From NCBI GenBank assembly GCA_033725935.1, contig MU867086.1, positions 405,062-469,061 of the forward strand: a DNA stretch of 64,000 nucleotides. Reading direction: 5' to 3'. The notes beneath the pieces were generated by a model. It saw only the letters and a list, made by a program, of their open reading frames with translations, searched no databases and had not been told where the DNA came from. Of the stretch, positions 41,862 through 53,051 are shown piece by piece (within the stretch, counting starts at the first letter, position 1; the number at the start of each line of letters is the position of its first letter). The DNA is from Cladorrhinum sp. PSN259 (Eukaryota > Ascomycota > Sordariomycetes > Sordariales > Podosporaceae). Both the position numbers and the translations under genes were made by a program.

Positions 41862-43439
41862 TATCTGATCCTGCTTCGTGGACCTTGAGAATGGGTTCGT
41901 TATTTAGGCATACGGGAAAGAATTCGTAAAAGACCTTATATCTATAATAATAAATGCAGTTATCGTAAATATAGTTAAACTAGGCGATACGTAAGTATAG
42001 GATGTAAGTGGGTAAGGCGAGGGGTATGTTGTCGGGTCGTCCTTCCTTTTCTCGGATGATTACTGTCTTCCGGATATCCTCTACGACTCTCCCGGTTACC
42101 GTGAAGCTTTCTGCTATATCTTCTGAGGTAACCTATTAGCTTATGTCTCTGCTTATATCTAGCTCTGAGGGGTAGTCGATTGTTCCTTCGGGTTCCGAGT
42201 TTTCGCTATCGTTAGGTAACGGTAATATATATTATTCGGATTCGCTGGTGTATTCTTCCTCGTTAAAGCTGTCGTAAGTAAGTGCGAGGGTATTGTCGTC
42301 GCTGTCCTGCTAAGCTATCCTGATAGTACGATCGTCCTTGGTATACTGCATACGTTTCTGCTTGGGCACTGGTTTAAACTTCCTAAGGGCACGATAATCT
42401 CGTGTATAGTAACCTATTTTGTTATAATTGAAGCACTTAACCTTAGATTTATCCTTAGGCTTATCGTTATATTTACGCTAATTATTATATTATACTGCGC
42501 CGATATCTATAGGTCCTAGGTGCGTTTTAGTCGAAGTACTCTTATGCTAATACTTTCTGGGGGTATTGGCCTTAAGAAAGCGGGGGTCCCTATAAACGCC
42601 CTTATCCTCCATTATTCTTTCGAAGATGCGATTATTAACGATAATAGCTTTATTAATATAGTCGTCGAGCGATAAGGCGTATCGGTCCTCTTTAATAAGT
42701 TTATCTTTAACCTTAGGTTTTAATCCCTTATAGAACCTATTCTTTAGGCCTGCTTCTGCCTAATTCACCCTAAAAGCGTCGCGACGGAATAATATCGCGT
42801 ACGCTGCGGCTAATGCTGTTTGTACCAATCGCTTTAAGCGATCTTCGGCGGCCTTCTCCTCGTCGGGCTCGCTATATATTTTCTTGATTTCCTCCTTAAA
42901 CTTGCTTAGTCTAATTTCGAAGATTTCTTAAGTGAGGGTTTCTCTCTCGTCTTCGGCGTAGTCGAAGTAATTCCTAAGGATCCCGTTAAACCATTACTTA
43001 GGGTCCCCTCCGAGGTAACTGGTAGCGTAAAGGAATTGAGACTCGGGGTCCTTGATATTATGGAGCCGGAGGTTGGTTCTGACGTGCGAGATTTAGGACG
43101 GGAGTTCTTGTTTATTGCCGTTAAAAATAAGAGGTTTGCTGATTTTGGCTGCGATCTTAGGGACGTTATCGGTTTTGCTAGCACGCTTGCTCGCGATAGC
43201 GGTTTAGAGACGTATAATTTCCTCCTTAAGTTCCTTGAGTTCGTCCTTCGCCATTAGAGCTTCTTTTATTCCGAGGAGTTTCCGTCTAATAGTGTTAATT
43301 TTCTCCTTAAGATTCAGTTTCGGAACCTTTTCTTTATCGGACTCGTTATTATTAGGAGGGGTAATATCCGGAAGTTAGACTTCTCCTTCGTCGACGTTCG
43401 GGTTAGCGGTAAAGGGATTATTAAAAGTAGAAGCTATAT
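41862..43439 (-). pseudogene. Gypsy gag pseudogene, copy 2
   Basis: Same frame layout as copy 1; the start codon has become ATA and many Gln codons are stops. The knuckle region near 42400 is degraded. Confidence 0.85.
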
Positions 43440-43496
43440 TGAGGGCTATTTATAGTATCTAAGCATAACGTTCGATCTTAAATAACGCAAATAACG

Positions 43497-43988
43497 TATT
43501 ATAACCTGCACCGGGTAAGGTTTAGACTATAAGGCAGTACGCCTGGGGTAATATAATAAAGGAATCGAAGGATATAGGACGCTCTTAGACGGGGTTAATC
43601 ACTATCAACTAATAGGTAGCTCTATAAAGTATCGCTATAAGTATTATAGATAATGAACGTAATATATTGCTTGCGTAAGGAACCAAGTCCTCACGATAGG
43701 GAGTGCCCAGCACTCTTCCTACTTATAGTAAAGCTATCTACATATCTTTTCTAGGTATTCCGTACCTTGCTCTATCTACTCTATAGTCTTGGCATAGATT
43801 ATACAGGGCAACTCTCAATGCTCTGTCTGCTCTATAGTCTTGGCATAGATCATATAGAGCAACTCTCTGATTGGCTTTCCCGGGACTTGTGGGTCTTTAC
43901 ATCCCTGGCCCAATGATTGGCTGTGGTCTGCGTGATGCCCTGCATTGCGGTCCGTGTGCGGGGGAAGACTTACGCGCGAGGCGTAACA
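43497..43988 (-). repeat. 5' LTR of gypsy copy 2
   Basis: 492 bp, same type 2 U3 module as 36830-37321. Ends GCGTAACA before the duplication TATCG. Confidence 0.93.
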
Positions 43989-44687
43989 TATCGTTAGAGA
44001 AGATAGTTGAGGAAGTAAGAGAGTTAGCCGGCTAATTAATCGTTATTGTGTGTATATAATTAATAGACTACCTTAAAGAGCGCTATTCCTACTGTTAAAA
44101 GACAGTAGGGATGGGTAAATTTTTATGTACTTTATATAATATTCTACCATAACCGATCGCAGTATTTTATATTATCGATATTATATTTATTAAGAATTAA
44201 AACTTAAATTTTCTGTAGCTTAGCTACCATGGGATTCCGTGAATCCATTCGTAACTGTATTCTGAAGATTCTGCGTAGACCGCGATCGAGACTATTAAAC
44301 ATCCAGTCGTCTACGATTTTGTCCTATTAGAGCGACCCTGCCCCAACGCTAACTAATCCAAATAACCCCGCGTCTTCTTGTAGCCTGCCTTCGAACCGCG
44401 AGGAACCTGGTATAAGTGGTGAAGAACTCTTATAATTATTAATATAAATAATCGGGTTTTATTTTTTCCTTCCGGTTATGTCCGATAATGCTATAACCTA
44501 AATAAGAATTCTCTATTAAGATTCTCTCTCTCTCTCTCTCTCTCTCTCTATGTGTGTGTAGCAACGGACACGCATCCCAAAAGAGTACAGTGATATAAGA
44601 CGACATTATGTAAATCCTAGGAAGTTAATGGGAGGTTTGTTAAGTACCTCTTTTTACCTACCCTTTCCATTTCCTCCAGGCATCATC
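43989..44687. other. Intergenic region with a CT/GT microsatellite
   Basis: About 13 CT units (44524-44549) followed by TG units. No gene. Confidence 0.6.
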
Positions 44688-45199
44688 CTAGCCGGGGCTC
44701 TCAGTGCAGGTATTGATGTTAAGCTGTAAAAAAATATTGGTGACGGCCGCGAGGTCGAACTCCTCGAATACGTCTACTCCCTCCCAAACATTGATCAGCT
44801 GCGCGGGACCCCCGACAGGGTTCTGGGTTATACCGACAAGTTTGCGTAGACCAGGACCGGCCTGATTAATGTGGGGAGAAACAAAGGCAACATCGTCTGT
44901 GGCGTCATCGCGGAGCACAAACCCTCCGTTATCCTTTAGCTTAGTGGTTACATCGGCTTCTCGGCTATTCTATTTAGCAATGCCCTAAGATAGGCCGGCG
45001 GCGGCGGGAGCAAGTACTTGAGCGTGGAGAAGAACCCCCTCTTTGCCGTGGTGGCGTCCAGTCTTATTGATCTCGCTGGCCTCTGAGATGTCGTACAGCT
45101 TGTAGTTAGTTCGGGTGTAGATGGGATCCCGCGCCTTTGTGACGAAGGGGCGTTGAGAGGTGCGGAACCTATCGGCATGGCCTGTTTCGACCACCACAA
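44688..45199 (-). pseudogene. Remnant of an unidentified protein gene
   Basis: One minus-strand frame from about 45197 to 44688 reads VVETGHADRFR, then IYTRTNYKLYD, GLRKLVGITQNP, LINVWEGVDVFEEFDLAA and ends TCTESPG before a TAG. It looks protein-like throughout but has two in-frame TAG codons near 44970-44990. The start of the gene is missing. I think I have seen this ending in fungal secreted or enzyme-like proteins but cannot name the family. A short intron over the stops is possible, though no good donor and acceptor pair was found. Confidence 0.4.
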
Positions 45200-45473
45200 G
45201 CCGGCCTACACTGCTGACCTGAAGTTGTGCAAGAGATTGGGCCTGATTGGGAAGTGGACGGTTCCGGTAGCAGATAACATGATCATGCCGGGTAACCCTC
45301 CCTATGCCGAGTGGATGAGGGCGAGCGTGGAGGAGAAGCGAGGAATGGACAAGGTGGACGCCGAAAAGGGAAATCGAAATTTGAAATACAAGAGCCGATC
45401 GGTAAAGAGGTACGAGCTAAGCGAGCAGGACGATGCAGTCGAGATTACGGAGTGTTTGGGAGTTGAAGACTAG
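45153..45473 (+). CDS. Short hypothetical ORF
   Basis: 106 codons (MRGAEPIGMACFDHHKP...), charged, ending in an acidic ECLGVED. It slightly overlaps the minus-strand remnant. No family recognised; could be chance or a fragment. Confidence 0.2.
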   Translation: MRGAEPIGMACFDHHKPAYTADLKLCKRLGLIGKWTVPVADNMIMPGNPPYAEWMRASVEEKRGMDKVDAEKGNRNLKYKSRSVKRYELSEQDDAVEITECLGVED

Positions 45474-45901
45474 GTACTTTAGGGAGATGGCACTACGACC
45501 GAAGTTTTGCCCAAGTATTTATTGCCGTTCGGTATTGCATTTTGTTTTTCGTCTCGAAGCAGTGCGCAATATTTGCTCATAGTACTTTCTTACTACCACT
45601 GGTTTTAGAAAAGTTGACAAGGAACCAAGTAAAGCTGGGAACAGGCTCTCGAATTGTGGTATTCAGCGGAATTATCATTGAACGAGGAATTGGATATTTA
45701 GAAGCTCAAAACATTGTGCTGAGGGGGGATAAGGGATCCAACTATCCCAACACCGAACTTTAGAGCTATGAAAGAGATCCTCCATTCTAATCATATTAAA
45801 CTCTCATACTTAGCCCCCCCCCCCCCCCCTGGCCGCACTATCCATCACTGCCACCCCGCTTCTTAACATCTACCTGAGCAGATCTAACTTTAGAATGTGA
45901 T
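45474..45901. other. Intergenic region
   Basis: 3' flank of the UVI-1-like gene, with a run of about 15 C near 45815-45830. Confidence 0.6.
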
Positions 45902-46637
45902 TTAAGCGACAAAGACCTTGGCCTCGCGCTTGAAATTGACGCCAACAGTAACGAGCCCCTGATACTTCTTGATGGTGAGGTCGAGGGAGCCGGACAGAGC
46001 GTTGGAGTCGTCAGTGATTGACTTCTTGGGACCGGCAACGTCGATAGTGTCAATTAGGCCGAATGCAATAGTCTGGAAGATAGTTATTAGCCCGGTGTGC
46101 TAGCATGGTCAGGAGTTGGGGTGCTAGACTTACGTCGACGACGTTCTCAACCTGGCGAAGAACAGCAGCGACGGGCTCGCCAATGAAGGGAACGGTGGTG
46201 AACAGGCCCGACTTTCCGATCAAGATATTGAGGAGGACTTGATGGACGCGGACGAACTCGCGGAATGCCTCGGCAACCGGGGTGGCCTCGGCGGCGAGAG
46301 TAACTGGCGCAGAACCCTGCATCTGGCTGATGGCGACGGTCGCAGTTGAGACGATGTCGGTGAAGCCCGCAATGAGTTGCTGTTCAGGGAAATTATTGAT
46401 TAGTGACCGATTGGCCGGGAACATTAATCATAATTAACATACAGGGAAGGGGCCTAGGCCGACGACGATCAAGGGCCCGTTGATGATGCTGATGCTCCGG
46501 GCAGGATTCTGAAGGGCCTCAGACTTAGCCGTCAAGGCCTTGATGTTTTCAACAACTTTTGCGGGCGGGATTGCGGCGAGGGCAGGGACTGCAAGCATGG
46601 CAGCAGCCGAGGTGAAGAGAGTGCGAATGGAAACCAT
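45902..46637 (-). CDS. Secreted HsbA/UVI-1-like protein
   Basis: Three exons: 46637-46443, 46379-46134 and 46072-45902. The introns are 63 and 61 bp (GTATGT...ACAG and GTAAGT...CCAG), both phase 0. The product is 203 residues with a signal peptide (residues 1-21, MVSIRTLF...PALA). The remainder is alpha-helical (VVENIKALTAKSEAL, INGPLIVVGLGPFP, FREFVRVHQVLLNILIGK, FIGEPVAAVLRQVE). This matches UVI-1-type proteins, a branch of the hydrophobic-surface-binding (HsbA)/cell-wall galactomannoprotein group. Relatives are abundant secreted or wall-bound proteins, some induced by UV light or on plant surfaces. No lesion; GC-rich and free of RIP, unlike its surroundings. Confidence 0.82.
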
Positions 46638-47152
46638 GGTGGCAGTGTTTCGTGGTGTTGTGTTAGGAAGGTTAGTTGAGCTGTGTTAGTGTTGTTATGG
46701 TTGTTGTTATTGTTGTTGTTGTTGTTGGAGGATGATAACGTTTTGTGATGAGGGAAGACGTGAGCCAAGGGGGGGACGATGGCCTTGTCTTATACAAAAA
46801 AAACTCAGGTACTTACACCGACGATGCCAACGATGTTATCTGCGTATGCGTTGCTAGTCCTCAAGCAAACTTCCCCATGGTGCCATCACATCGCCGCCGA
46901 CACGGATCGATCTCCTCCTGCTCAAGATTGAGCCCATGGACGGCGACATCTCGGCACCAAGAGCTCACATCGTGATGGATGATTGGCCGAGGGCGTAGGT
47001 GTAGTCCACTCTAGCGTTCCGGGTCTGAAGTGATCCGTACGCTACTCTGGGATCCTGGGCGATCGACCATTCTTGTACCGAAGGCGGGAACGCCCCGGCC
47101 CGCAACTACACCACTTGCATTGAGCGCTGTACCAATGGCATTTTGACATGGC
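46638..47152. other. Upstream region of the UVI-1-like gene
   Basis: Contains a GTT/GTTATT microsatellite near 46690-46727, just upstream of the start codon, probably in the 5' UTR. No other gene. Confidence 0.6.
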
Positions 47153-47368
47153 CATCCCTTTGAGCGAGAATATGCTCACTTTTTGGTAGAGCCGGCTTTC
47201 TGACCAATTAAACCGCCCACAGGGTCGACCAGTACTTCTTGCAATGCAGTAAGATACCTGCTAAGGAGCTGAAAACGCGTTTTTTTAATCGAATTTTTTT
47301 TCTTGGCAAGTACTCTCTGTATCTGGGGGCTCCATCAAAAAGTGAGCGTATTCACGCTCAAAGGGATG
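47153..47368. mobile_element. MITE-like element with 40 bp terminal inverted repeats
   Basis: The left end CATCCCTTTGAGCGAGAATA... (47153-47192) and the right end (47328-47368) are inverted copies with about five mismatches. Each arm also holds its own small palindrome (GTGAGCGTATTCACGCTCA). 216 bp long with no coding capacity. The arms resemble Tc1/mariner-type fungal MITEs; no clear TA duplication was found. Confidence 0.7.
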
Positions 47369-48858
47369 CCGAAACAATTCGGATCGACAAGGACCTTAGA
47401 AGTCTAAATCTTATTTCGACTAGTGCAGCCGATCTCTCCCACGCACCAGATCTCGGTAAAGGAGGGAGGGGTCGGTGAGAGATTGTTTTTCGCAGGCCCG
47501 CTTCTCGCGGAAGATGCACCCACCTAACCCCTGCCGCGACTGCAAGGCGAGCTAGTTATCCCTATCGCGACTACCGCGAGCCTAAAGGGCTCTAAGAGAT
47601 TGGTGATGGGGTTGGGTTGAGACAACACATAAATAACTGATAACTGACTAGCACTAGGGGAATCCGGCATGCATTTGTTTGTGGCAGAGGAGAGAAAAGT
47701 AGGTATTTGAACGGCGGTGAGTGACGGAAGATGTGTTGGGAACTGAATCTGCATATTAGTACGTACCATACTAGGTACAGGGTCCTTAATTGATTAGAGT
47801 GCGCTTAGCTCGGCAGCTTAACGCAGGGTTTCCCTTAGCCCTACTAGCGGTCGATCATAAGCGGCAGCGCGACCAGTCAGGTCGCGTCCCAGTCTCGCTA
47901 GGCAGAATCCAATGTATGTAAGCCGATGGGACTTTGACATGTCACGATAAGTCTACTACACATGCCGGCGAAGCTATTACACATTTGAGATTTTGTGACC
48001 AAAAAAACTATTTATGTAGATTCTCACCCATCAAAGACGACAATCCATGGCACCGATCCGGCTAGGATTTCTCTTTTAGTTAGCGTCGTCAATGTAACAG
48101 CAAATGTGATTCGGGGATGTTATTTCTACGATATTTCTATTCAGCGAATACTAGTATACAGACCCGATGAGATGTCCTCGGCCGAGAGGCGGCGGTGCAG
48201 CGGTGAGAACAAGACTGATGGACCAGCGACCCCATATCCCAGGAGTTCATCAGACTCTGATGTCTAGATTACCGTAAAGGTCCTGTTTGCTATCCCCGTG
48301 AAGTCAGAATCATCTTTACTGAAGCTGCTTGCACATCTTGCAAAGAATTCTAACCATGTCTTGAAATCGCTGAGGGCAGCGGTCAGAAATCTTAATGTAC
48401 TCCAAAATTAAGTTGTGTTATGTTTCGAAGTCGTGGGTACCTAGATAGGGCACCCAGATAGAAACGTTCAGTAGGTTCGGACATTTAGGCTGTTAGGGTT
48501 TGTCGGCACTCATTTAGGTGCTGTTTTCCATATTTTCAAGAGAAAAAGAAAAAATTATAATTATGGGACCTTGAGAGTCTACGACTGCAGTTTCTAAAGA
48601 GAGACTGTAATAGTTCAGCCCTAAACGAGCTCTCCACCGTGAGGACCTGACATTCACTGACAAGATTGCAAAGAGCAAAATCTGGAAATTCCTCTTGGTT
48701 AAGGTATTTTGCGAGTTCCACTAAGAGCGCCTGCCTTTCTCAGAAGGGCACAGGTCCTCCACCAAGATTGAGAAGCCTCCCATGTTCACGGGAGACAAGA
48801 TTTGGAATGCAAAGTATAAGAGAAGAAGCGCTCGACCAAGTTCTAATAAAACCACCAT
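47369..48858. other. Intergenic region
   Basis: No supported gene. Several short frames on both strands lack any domain signature. The 3' tail of the NlpC-like frame (48858-48721) is not family-like. Confidence 0.5.
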
Positions 48859-49280
48859 TCCAATCTTCTGATACCGGACTGGCCTTATTTCCACCTTATT
48901 GATTTCATCATTCGGAGCGTTCCACATCATGCCGCCACCGTCCTCCATAACCAATCCCACGTGGTGGATCGAATTCTCGTCTGCACACGCACAGGCGCCA
49001 CCAAAGAATACAGCGTCACCGGCTTTGCGCTGCGAAAAGGGGTACTTTACGTACCCCAGCTGCGCTTGAGTTACGCAGTACATGTAGCGTGTGTTGCGCA
49101 GGCCGGCAGGATGCGGGAAGAGGTCGCGGCCGGTGACTTAGCAGATGGCCCAGGCGACGAGACCGGAGCAGTCGAAGCCGACCTCGCCGTGGTCATCCTC
49201 GGTCGGTCCGCTGCAGGAACCGCCATACCAGGCATCTGTTGCGCTTGTTGACTTGTTGTTCTCATTTGTGACAAACTTTA
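48859..49280 (-). pseudogene. NlpC/P60-type cysteine peptidase remnant
   Basis: Minus-strand frame: ATDAWYGGSCSGP, EVGFDCSGLVAWAIC, stop, VTGRDLFPHPAGLRN, YPFSQRKAGDAVFFGG, HHVGLVMEDG and WNAPNDE. The catalytic Cys (FDCSGLV, codon 49168-49170) and His (HHVGLV) of the NlpC/P60 fold are present; the family cuts peptidoglycan stem peptides and fungal copies are secreted. A TAA at 49138-49140 interrupts the frame (CAA expected), and the normal C-terminus is lost after VRYQKIG. The N-terminal signal sequence was not found. Probably inactivated. Confidence 0.75.
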
Positions 49281-49536
49281 GGTTGGTTGGCGAAGCCTGA
49301 AGGAAGTCTCTTACATGCTTGCTCCTGCGTAAGTTACTCTTTGTTAGCCACGATCAGCTTTTGAATGGAGAAAATGAAAAAAATGTTGGACTGAGAGCTG
49401 GATCACAATAGTGATCTGGGAACTTATTAAACTATATGAAAAAGAGGTGTAGGTACAACGTGTGGTAAGAAGAAAAACAAAAAGGTTTAACAAAAGAAAA
49501 TAAAAAACTAAAAATAATAATAAGAGTAATAATAAT
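49281..49536. other. AT-rich spacer
   Basis: A-rich and AAT-rich sequence up to the insertion at 49537. No gene. Confidence 0.6.
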
Positions 49537-50281
49537 TGTTAAGCTGCAGGGTCTCTACTGGGCTCAGTAGCAGAGACTAGGCTACAGGGGTTGTGCCCTG
49601 TAGTGGTGCGTAGCGGAAGCGTTGCTGCTAAACGGTACGGTGGGAGGTTGTACGACAGTAAGGAGTACTGAAGGAAGCAAGGCCACTGTGGTACAGTGGG
49701 CAATACTGGAAACAAAGGTCCTTGCAGGGCACTTGTGCCCTGGAAGAACAGAAGGTTGTTGGAAAGTACAGAGGCTTGGTTGCTTATACTGTTGTATTGC
49801 TGCGCTTGCTTAGAGAACTAAATACAGGAGGGAGAGGAGATTTACAGGTCTACTTATACAAGTCTTCAGGTCTTCCAGAGGGTTCTGCAGTGGCCAGGGC
49901 CCCTGTAGAACAGTGGGTGGTCCTGTGGGACTCTGTGGGACTGCTATACTACAGAAGGTATAGAGCTGTTCCACGGTTTTCGGTGGTTTTCTTCAGGCCA
50001 CGTAAACCTTTCCACAGGTGACAACTTCGTCTGGGACTTGACCAACCACTTACAAGGCTTTGGTTGAACTAAGTCAATTATAGTATAGTTGCCGAGGTAG
50101 AACAAGGCTCCTGGCAGTGGGCCTTGTTGGAAGACCAACAGGTCTGTGGAAGACCTGTGAGCAAGATCTTGGCACCGGGTCCATACCTGGCACCTGTGGC
50201 AAGTGGTTGACACAAGCCACGCCTGTGGGCAAGTGGGCACCACCCACTTGCCCTGCACCCTATACGTGCCACACGTTAACA
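49537..50281. mobile_element. Putative solo LTR, family 3 (TGTTAA...TTAACA)
   Basis: 745 bp of GC-rich, RIP-free sequence set in AT-rich DNA. It starts TGTTAAG and ends GTTAACA, with the 5 bp repeat ATAAT on both sides (49532-49536 and 50282-50286). The start forms a hairpin (GTCTCTACT...AGTAGCAGAGAC). No coding region seen. The flanks are AAT repeats, so the duplication alone is weak evidence. Confidence 0.6.
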
Positions 50282-50559
50282 ATAATAATAAAAGGTAAAG
50301 AAAGTTGGCAATGCTTGCATTGCAAGTAAACCGATTAAGGCCATGGTCGGGCATTGTCCGCCCCCACCCAAAAAAAATAAAAAATAAAAAAATAAAAAGG
50401 CGAAAACCCAAAATAAGGAAGAAGAGTTTCTCAGGGCGATATATAGGCTTGATATACAGTAGAAAATACCCTCTTATAGAGCTGCGCCCTTGTTTGGGAA
50501 ATAATATGGCAGAAGGATAGGGGGGATGCTAGCCCCTGAGTAAGTACATAGAAGGATGG
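50282..50559. other. Spacer upstream of the LINE remnant
   Basis: Includes a C/A-rich to A-rich tract (50360-50400). No gene. Confidence 0.5.
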
Positions 50560-50650
50560 GGATAGTGTAGGGCGCCGCGAGGGCGCTTTATACCCTGGCC
50601 CCGGTATAGTATTATAAGTCCTTCGAATAGGGGCATTTATAGCGGCATTA

Positions 50651-51157
50651 TGTTACACCTCGCGCGTAAGTCTCCCCCGCACACGGACCACAATGCAGGG
50701 CATTGTGGAGACAACAGCCAATCATTGGGCCAGGGATGCGAAGACCCACAAGTCCCGGAAGGACCAATCAGAGTGTGCTCTCTGTGATCTGTGCCAAGAC
50801 TACAGAGCACACAGAGCACTGAAGGTTGCTCTCTGTGATCTGTGCCAAGACCACAGAGAACACAGAGCAAGGTACGATATACCTAAGAAACGTATGTAGA
50901 TAGCTTCACTATAAGTAGGAGGAGTGCTGGGCACTTCTTATCGTGAGGACTTGGTTCCTCACGCAAGCAATACAGTTCATTGTCTACAATCCTCTTTACA
51001 GTCTCATACTTTCTCCGTAGGGAAGTTTGCAGAACTACCTGTTAGTTGACAGTGATCGACCTCGTCTGAGAGCGTCCCACAACCTTCGATTCTCCTGTCA
51101 TATTACTCCAGGCGTACTGCCTTGCAGTCTGAACCCTATCCGGTGCAGGTTGTAACA
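50651..51157 (+). repeat. Gypsy solo LTR in a LINE zinc knuckle
   Basis: 507 bp, TGTTACACC...TGTAACA, with target duplication CATTA (50646-50650 and 51158-51162). Little RIP. U3 module of type 2 (two units with CTCTGTGATCTGTGCCAAGA, 50771-50872). Confidence 0.95.
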
Positions 51158-53050
51158 CATTATCGTAAGGCTCCTAAGTGCCCTAAGTGCGCTACGGGGG
51201 CCCACGGAGAGGGAGGTAACCCGGAAAAGCCTAGTGCCCTACCTACAGTAATTAAGCCCATTGTAAGTACCCGGCGTATGGAGGTAGGCATACGGCCTGG
51301 GCTAAGGAATGCCCGAAGGCTATATAAGCTAAATAAAGGGCTAAAGAAGTCTATTAATCTAGACTACGCACCTTCGAGATAGCCACTACGACTGGGCTAA
51401 TATTTAGCCTACTAACCCTATTTTTATATAACCTACCCTAGCCAGAAGAAGCGGATGATTTCTAGGTAGTAGGAAGCTGGAAGAGACGCTGTAGAAGGCC
51501 AGCTAGGGTGGAAGAGCTTAGAGCTGCCGGGGCATACCCGTCCTAAGCCAGGCTCGCGTTTAGTGAAAAAGTCTAGCGAGCCTTTTAAATCATATAAGCC
51601 ACATAAGCCATATGCTCCATGTAAACTATATAAGCCATATAGGCTACATAAGCTCCAGAGGCCGTACTAGCCCCGGCCCCACCTACTGGAGAAGATGACG
51701 CCATAGATTGCTAATAGTAATAAAACTATTATTATAGAATACTTAAGGAAATAAGCAGTGCCTTAAAATACTATTAGAAGAATCGAAATACGACGTCCTA
51801 GCTATATAAGAGCCATGGATTAATACCTTCACAAAGTTAACCTACTTCCTACGAAGCTCTAAATACTACCTAATCTATACCCTAAAAGGCCGAGCTGCAT
51901 TATATATTAGTAAAAAATACCCGGTAGACTTATAGGATTTCGAGGCTTCCGGAGATTAATATAGAGTATGGTTTAGAGCCTCGGACGGAGACGGTAACGG
52001 GGGCTTAGAAATATAATCGATTTACAACCCACTAGATACAAAGATAGTACCATCAACCCTACTCATAACGCTAAGGCCAGACCTACCTACGGTATTAGTA
52101 GGGGACTTCAATCTGCACTACCTACTCTAGGACTATTATGACCGCATAGACCAGAGAGCTGAAGACCTACTACAACTTGCACTATAGTGGGACCTGGACC
52201 TACGCATACCATATAGCATTATAACCAGGGAGGCTCAGGGTAACCAACGTGACCGACCCTCTATAATAGACCACTTCTAGGCAACCTGAAGCCTTAAGAC
52301 TACCTATTGCGGCTTAGGAGAGAGGGGAAGGTCAGACTACTACCCGTAAGTACTAGAGGTTAACTAAGGCCCCAAACTAAGGCCATGAGCCGCAGAAGGC
52401 TCGAATTAGAAGCTACTAAACGGTGAGAGGGTAGAAGCGGAGGCAGCCCTCCTCCTAGGGAGCAGTAGCCTACTAGACGCAGGGCCCACAGGCCTACAAG
52501 CTAGGATCACTGCTATAGAAGGCTTACGGCAGGCTTTTAACTAGCTCACGGCTAAGCTTACAAAAATAGCCATAGCAGCAGCCCCAGCGAGGAAGCCGTA
52601 TAGTAGCCACCGAGCCCGCTGGTAGAACCGTAAGGTTAAAGAAGCTACACAGGAGACTAGGAAAGCAGAGCGCTCATATAAAGAGCCTCTAAACTAATAT
52701 ACTAAGGCTAGCCTAAAAGCAAGTTTACGGATACTAACCAAAACCATACACTAGGCCCGTACAAAGGCTTGGAGGGAGACGTTAAAGGAGGCAAGCGACG
52801 ATACCAAGCTCTTATAGAACCTCGAGCGGTAAGCTCGCTATAAGAGCTTCCTACCACCCGACCCCCTTAAGCTTCCAACCTTTACAGGGCCTATAGAGCC
52901 CAGTAGCTAATCAACCAACCTAGCCACCTTCGACTAGAAGGCCGAAGCCTTAGCCACCAAATTCTTCCCTAGCCCTCCAGCTGGCCTCAACGACATATAC
53001 GATATAACCTTCGAAGAGCCATACGACTAACTAGAATTCGAAGTCAAGAA
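51158..53050 (+). pseudogene. LINE ORF1 end and ORF2 endonuclease region
   Basis: Open for 75 codons from the LTR (YRKAPKCPKCATGAHGEGG...), then ORF2 with many TAA/TAG stops. Endonuclease motifs: IQEPWINTF-like (N-terminal), SIIDHF and GDFNLH. The part after about 52880 (PAGLNDIYDITFEEPYD) is the linker to the reverse transcriptase, which is absent here. In the intact element ORF2 nicks DNA and copies the RNA in place. Confidence 0.75.
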
Positions 53051-53051
53051 G

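Larger units (their letters stand above)
36830..43988 (-). mobile_element. Complete Ty3/gypsy chromovirus, copy 2 (RIP-inactivated)
   Basis: 7159 bp in minus orientation, LTRs of 492 bp at 36830-37321 and 43497-43988, flanked by the duplication TATCG (36825-36829 and 43989-43993). The same gene order as copy 1 but with more C:G to T:A damage. Confidence 0.95.
50560..53050 (+). mobile_element. Tad-like LINE remnant interrupted by a gypsy solo LTR
   Basis: Plus orientation. The end of ORF1 (zinc knuckles YYKSFE.GHL.RHYRKAPKCPKC) is split by the LTR at 50651-51157. ORF2 follows with an APE-type endonuclease (VLAIQEPWI-like start near 51800, then VLVGDFNLHYLLWD near 52093) and ends before the reverse transcriptase. 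Confidence 0.8.
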
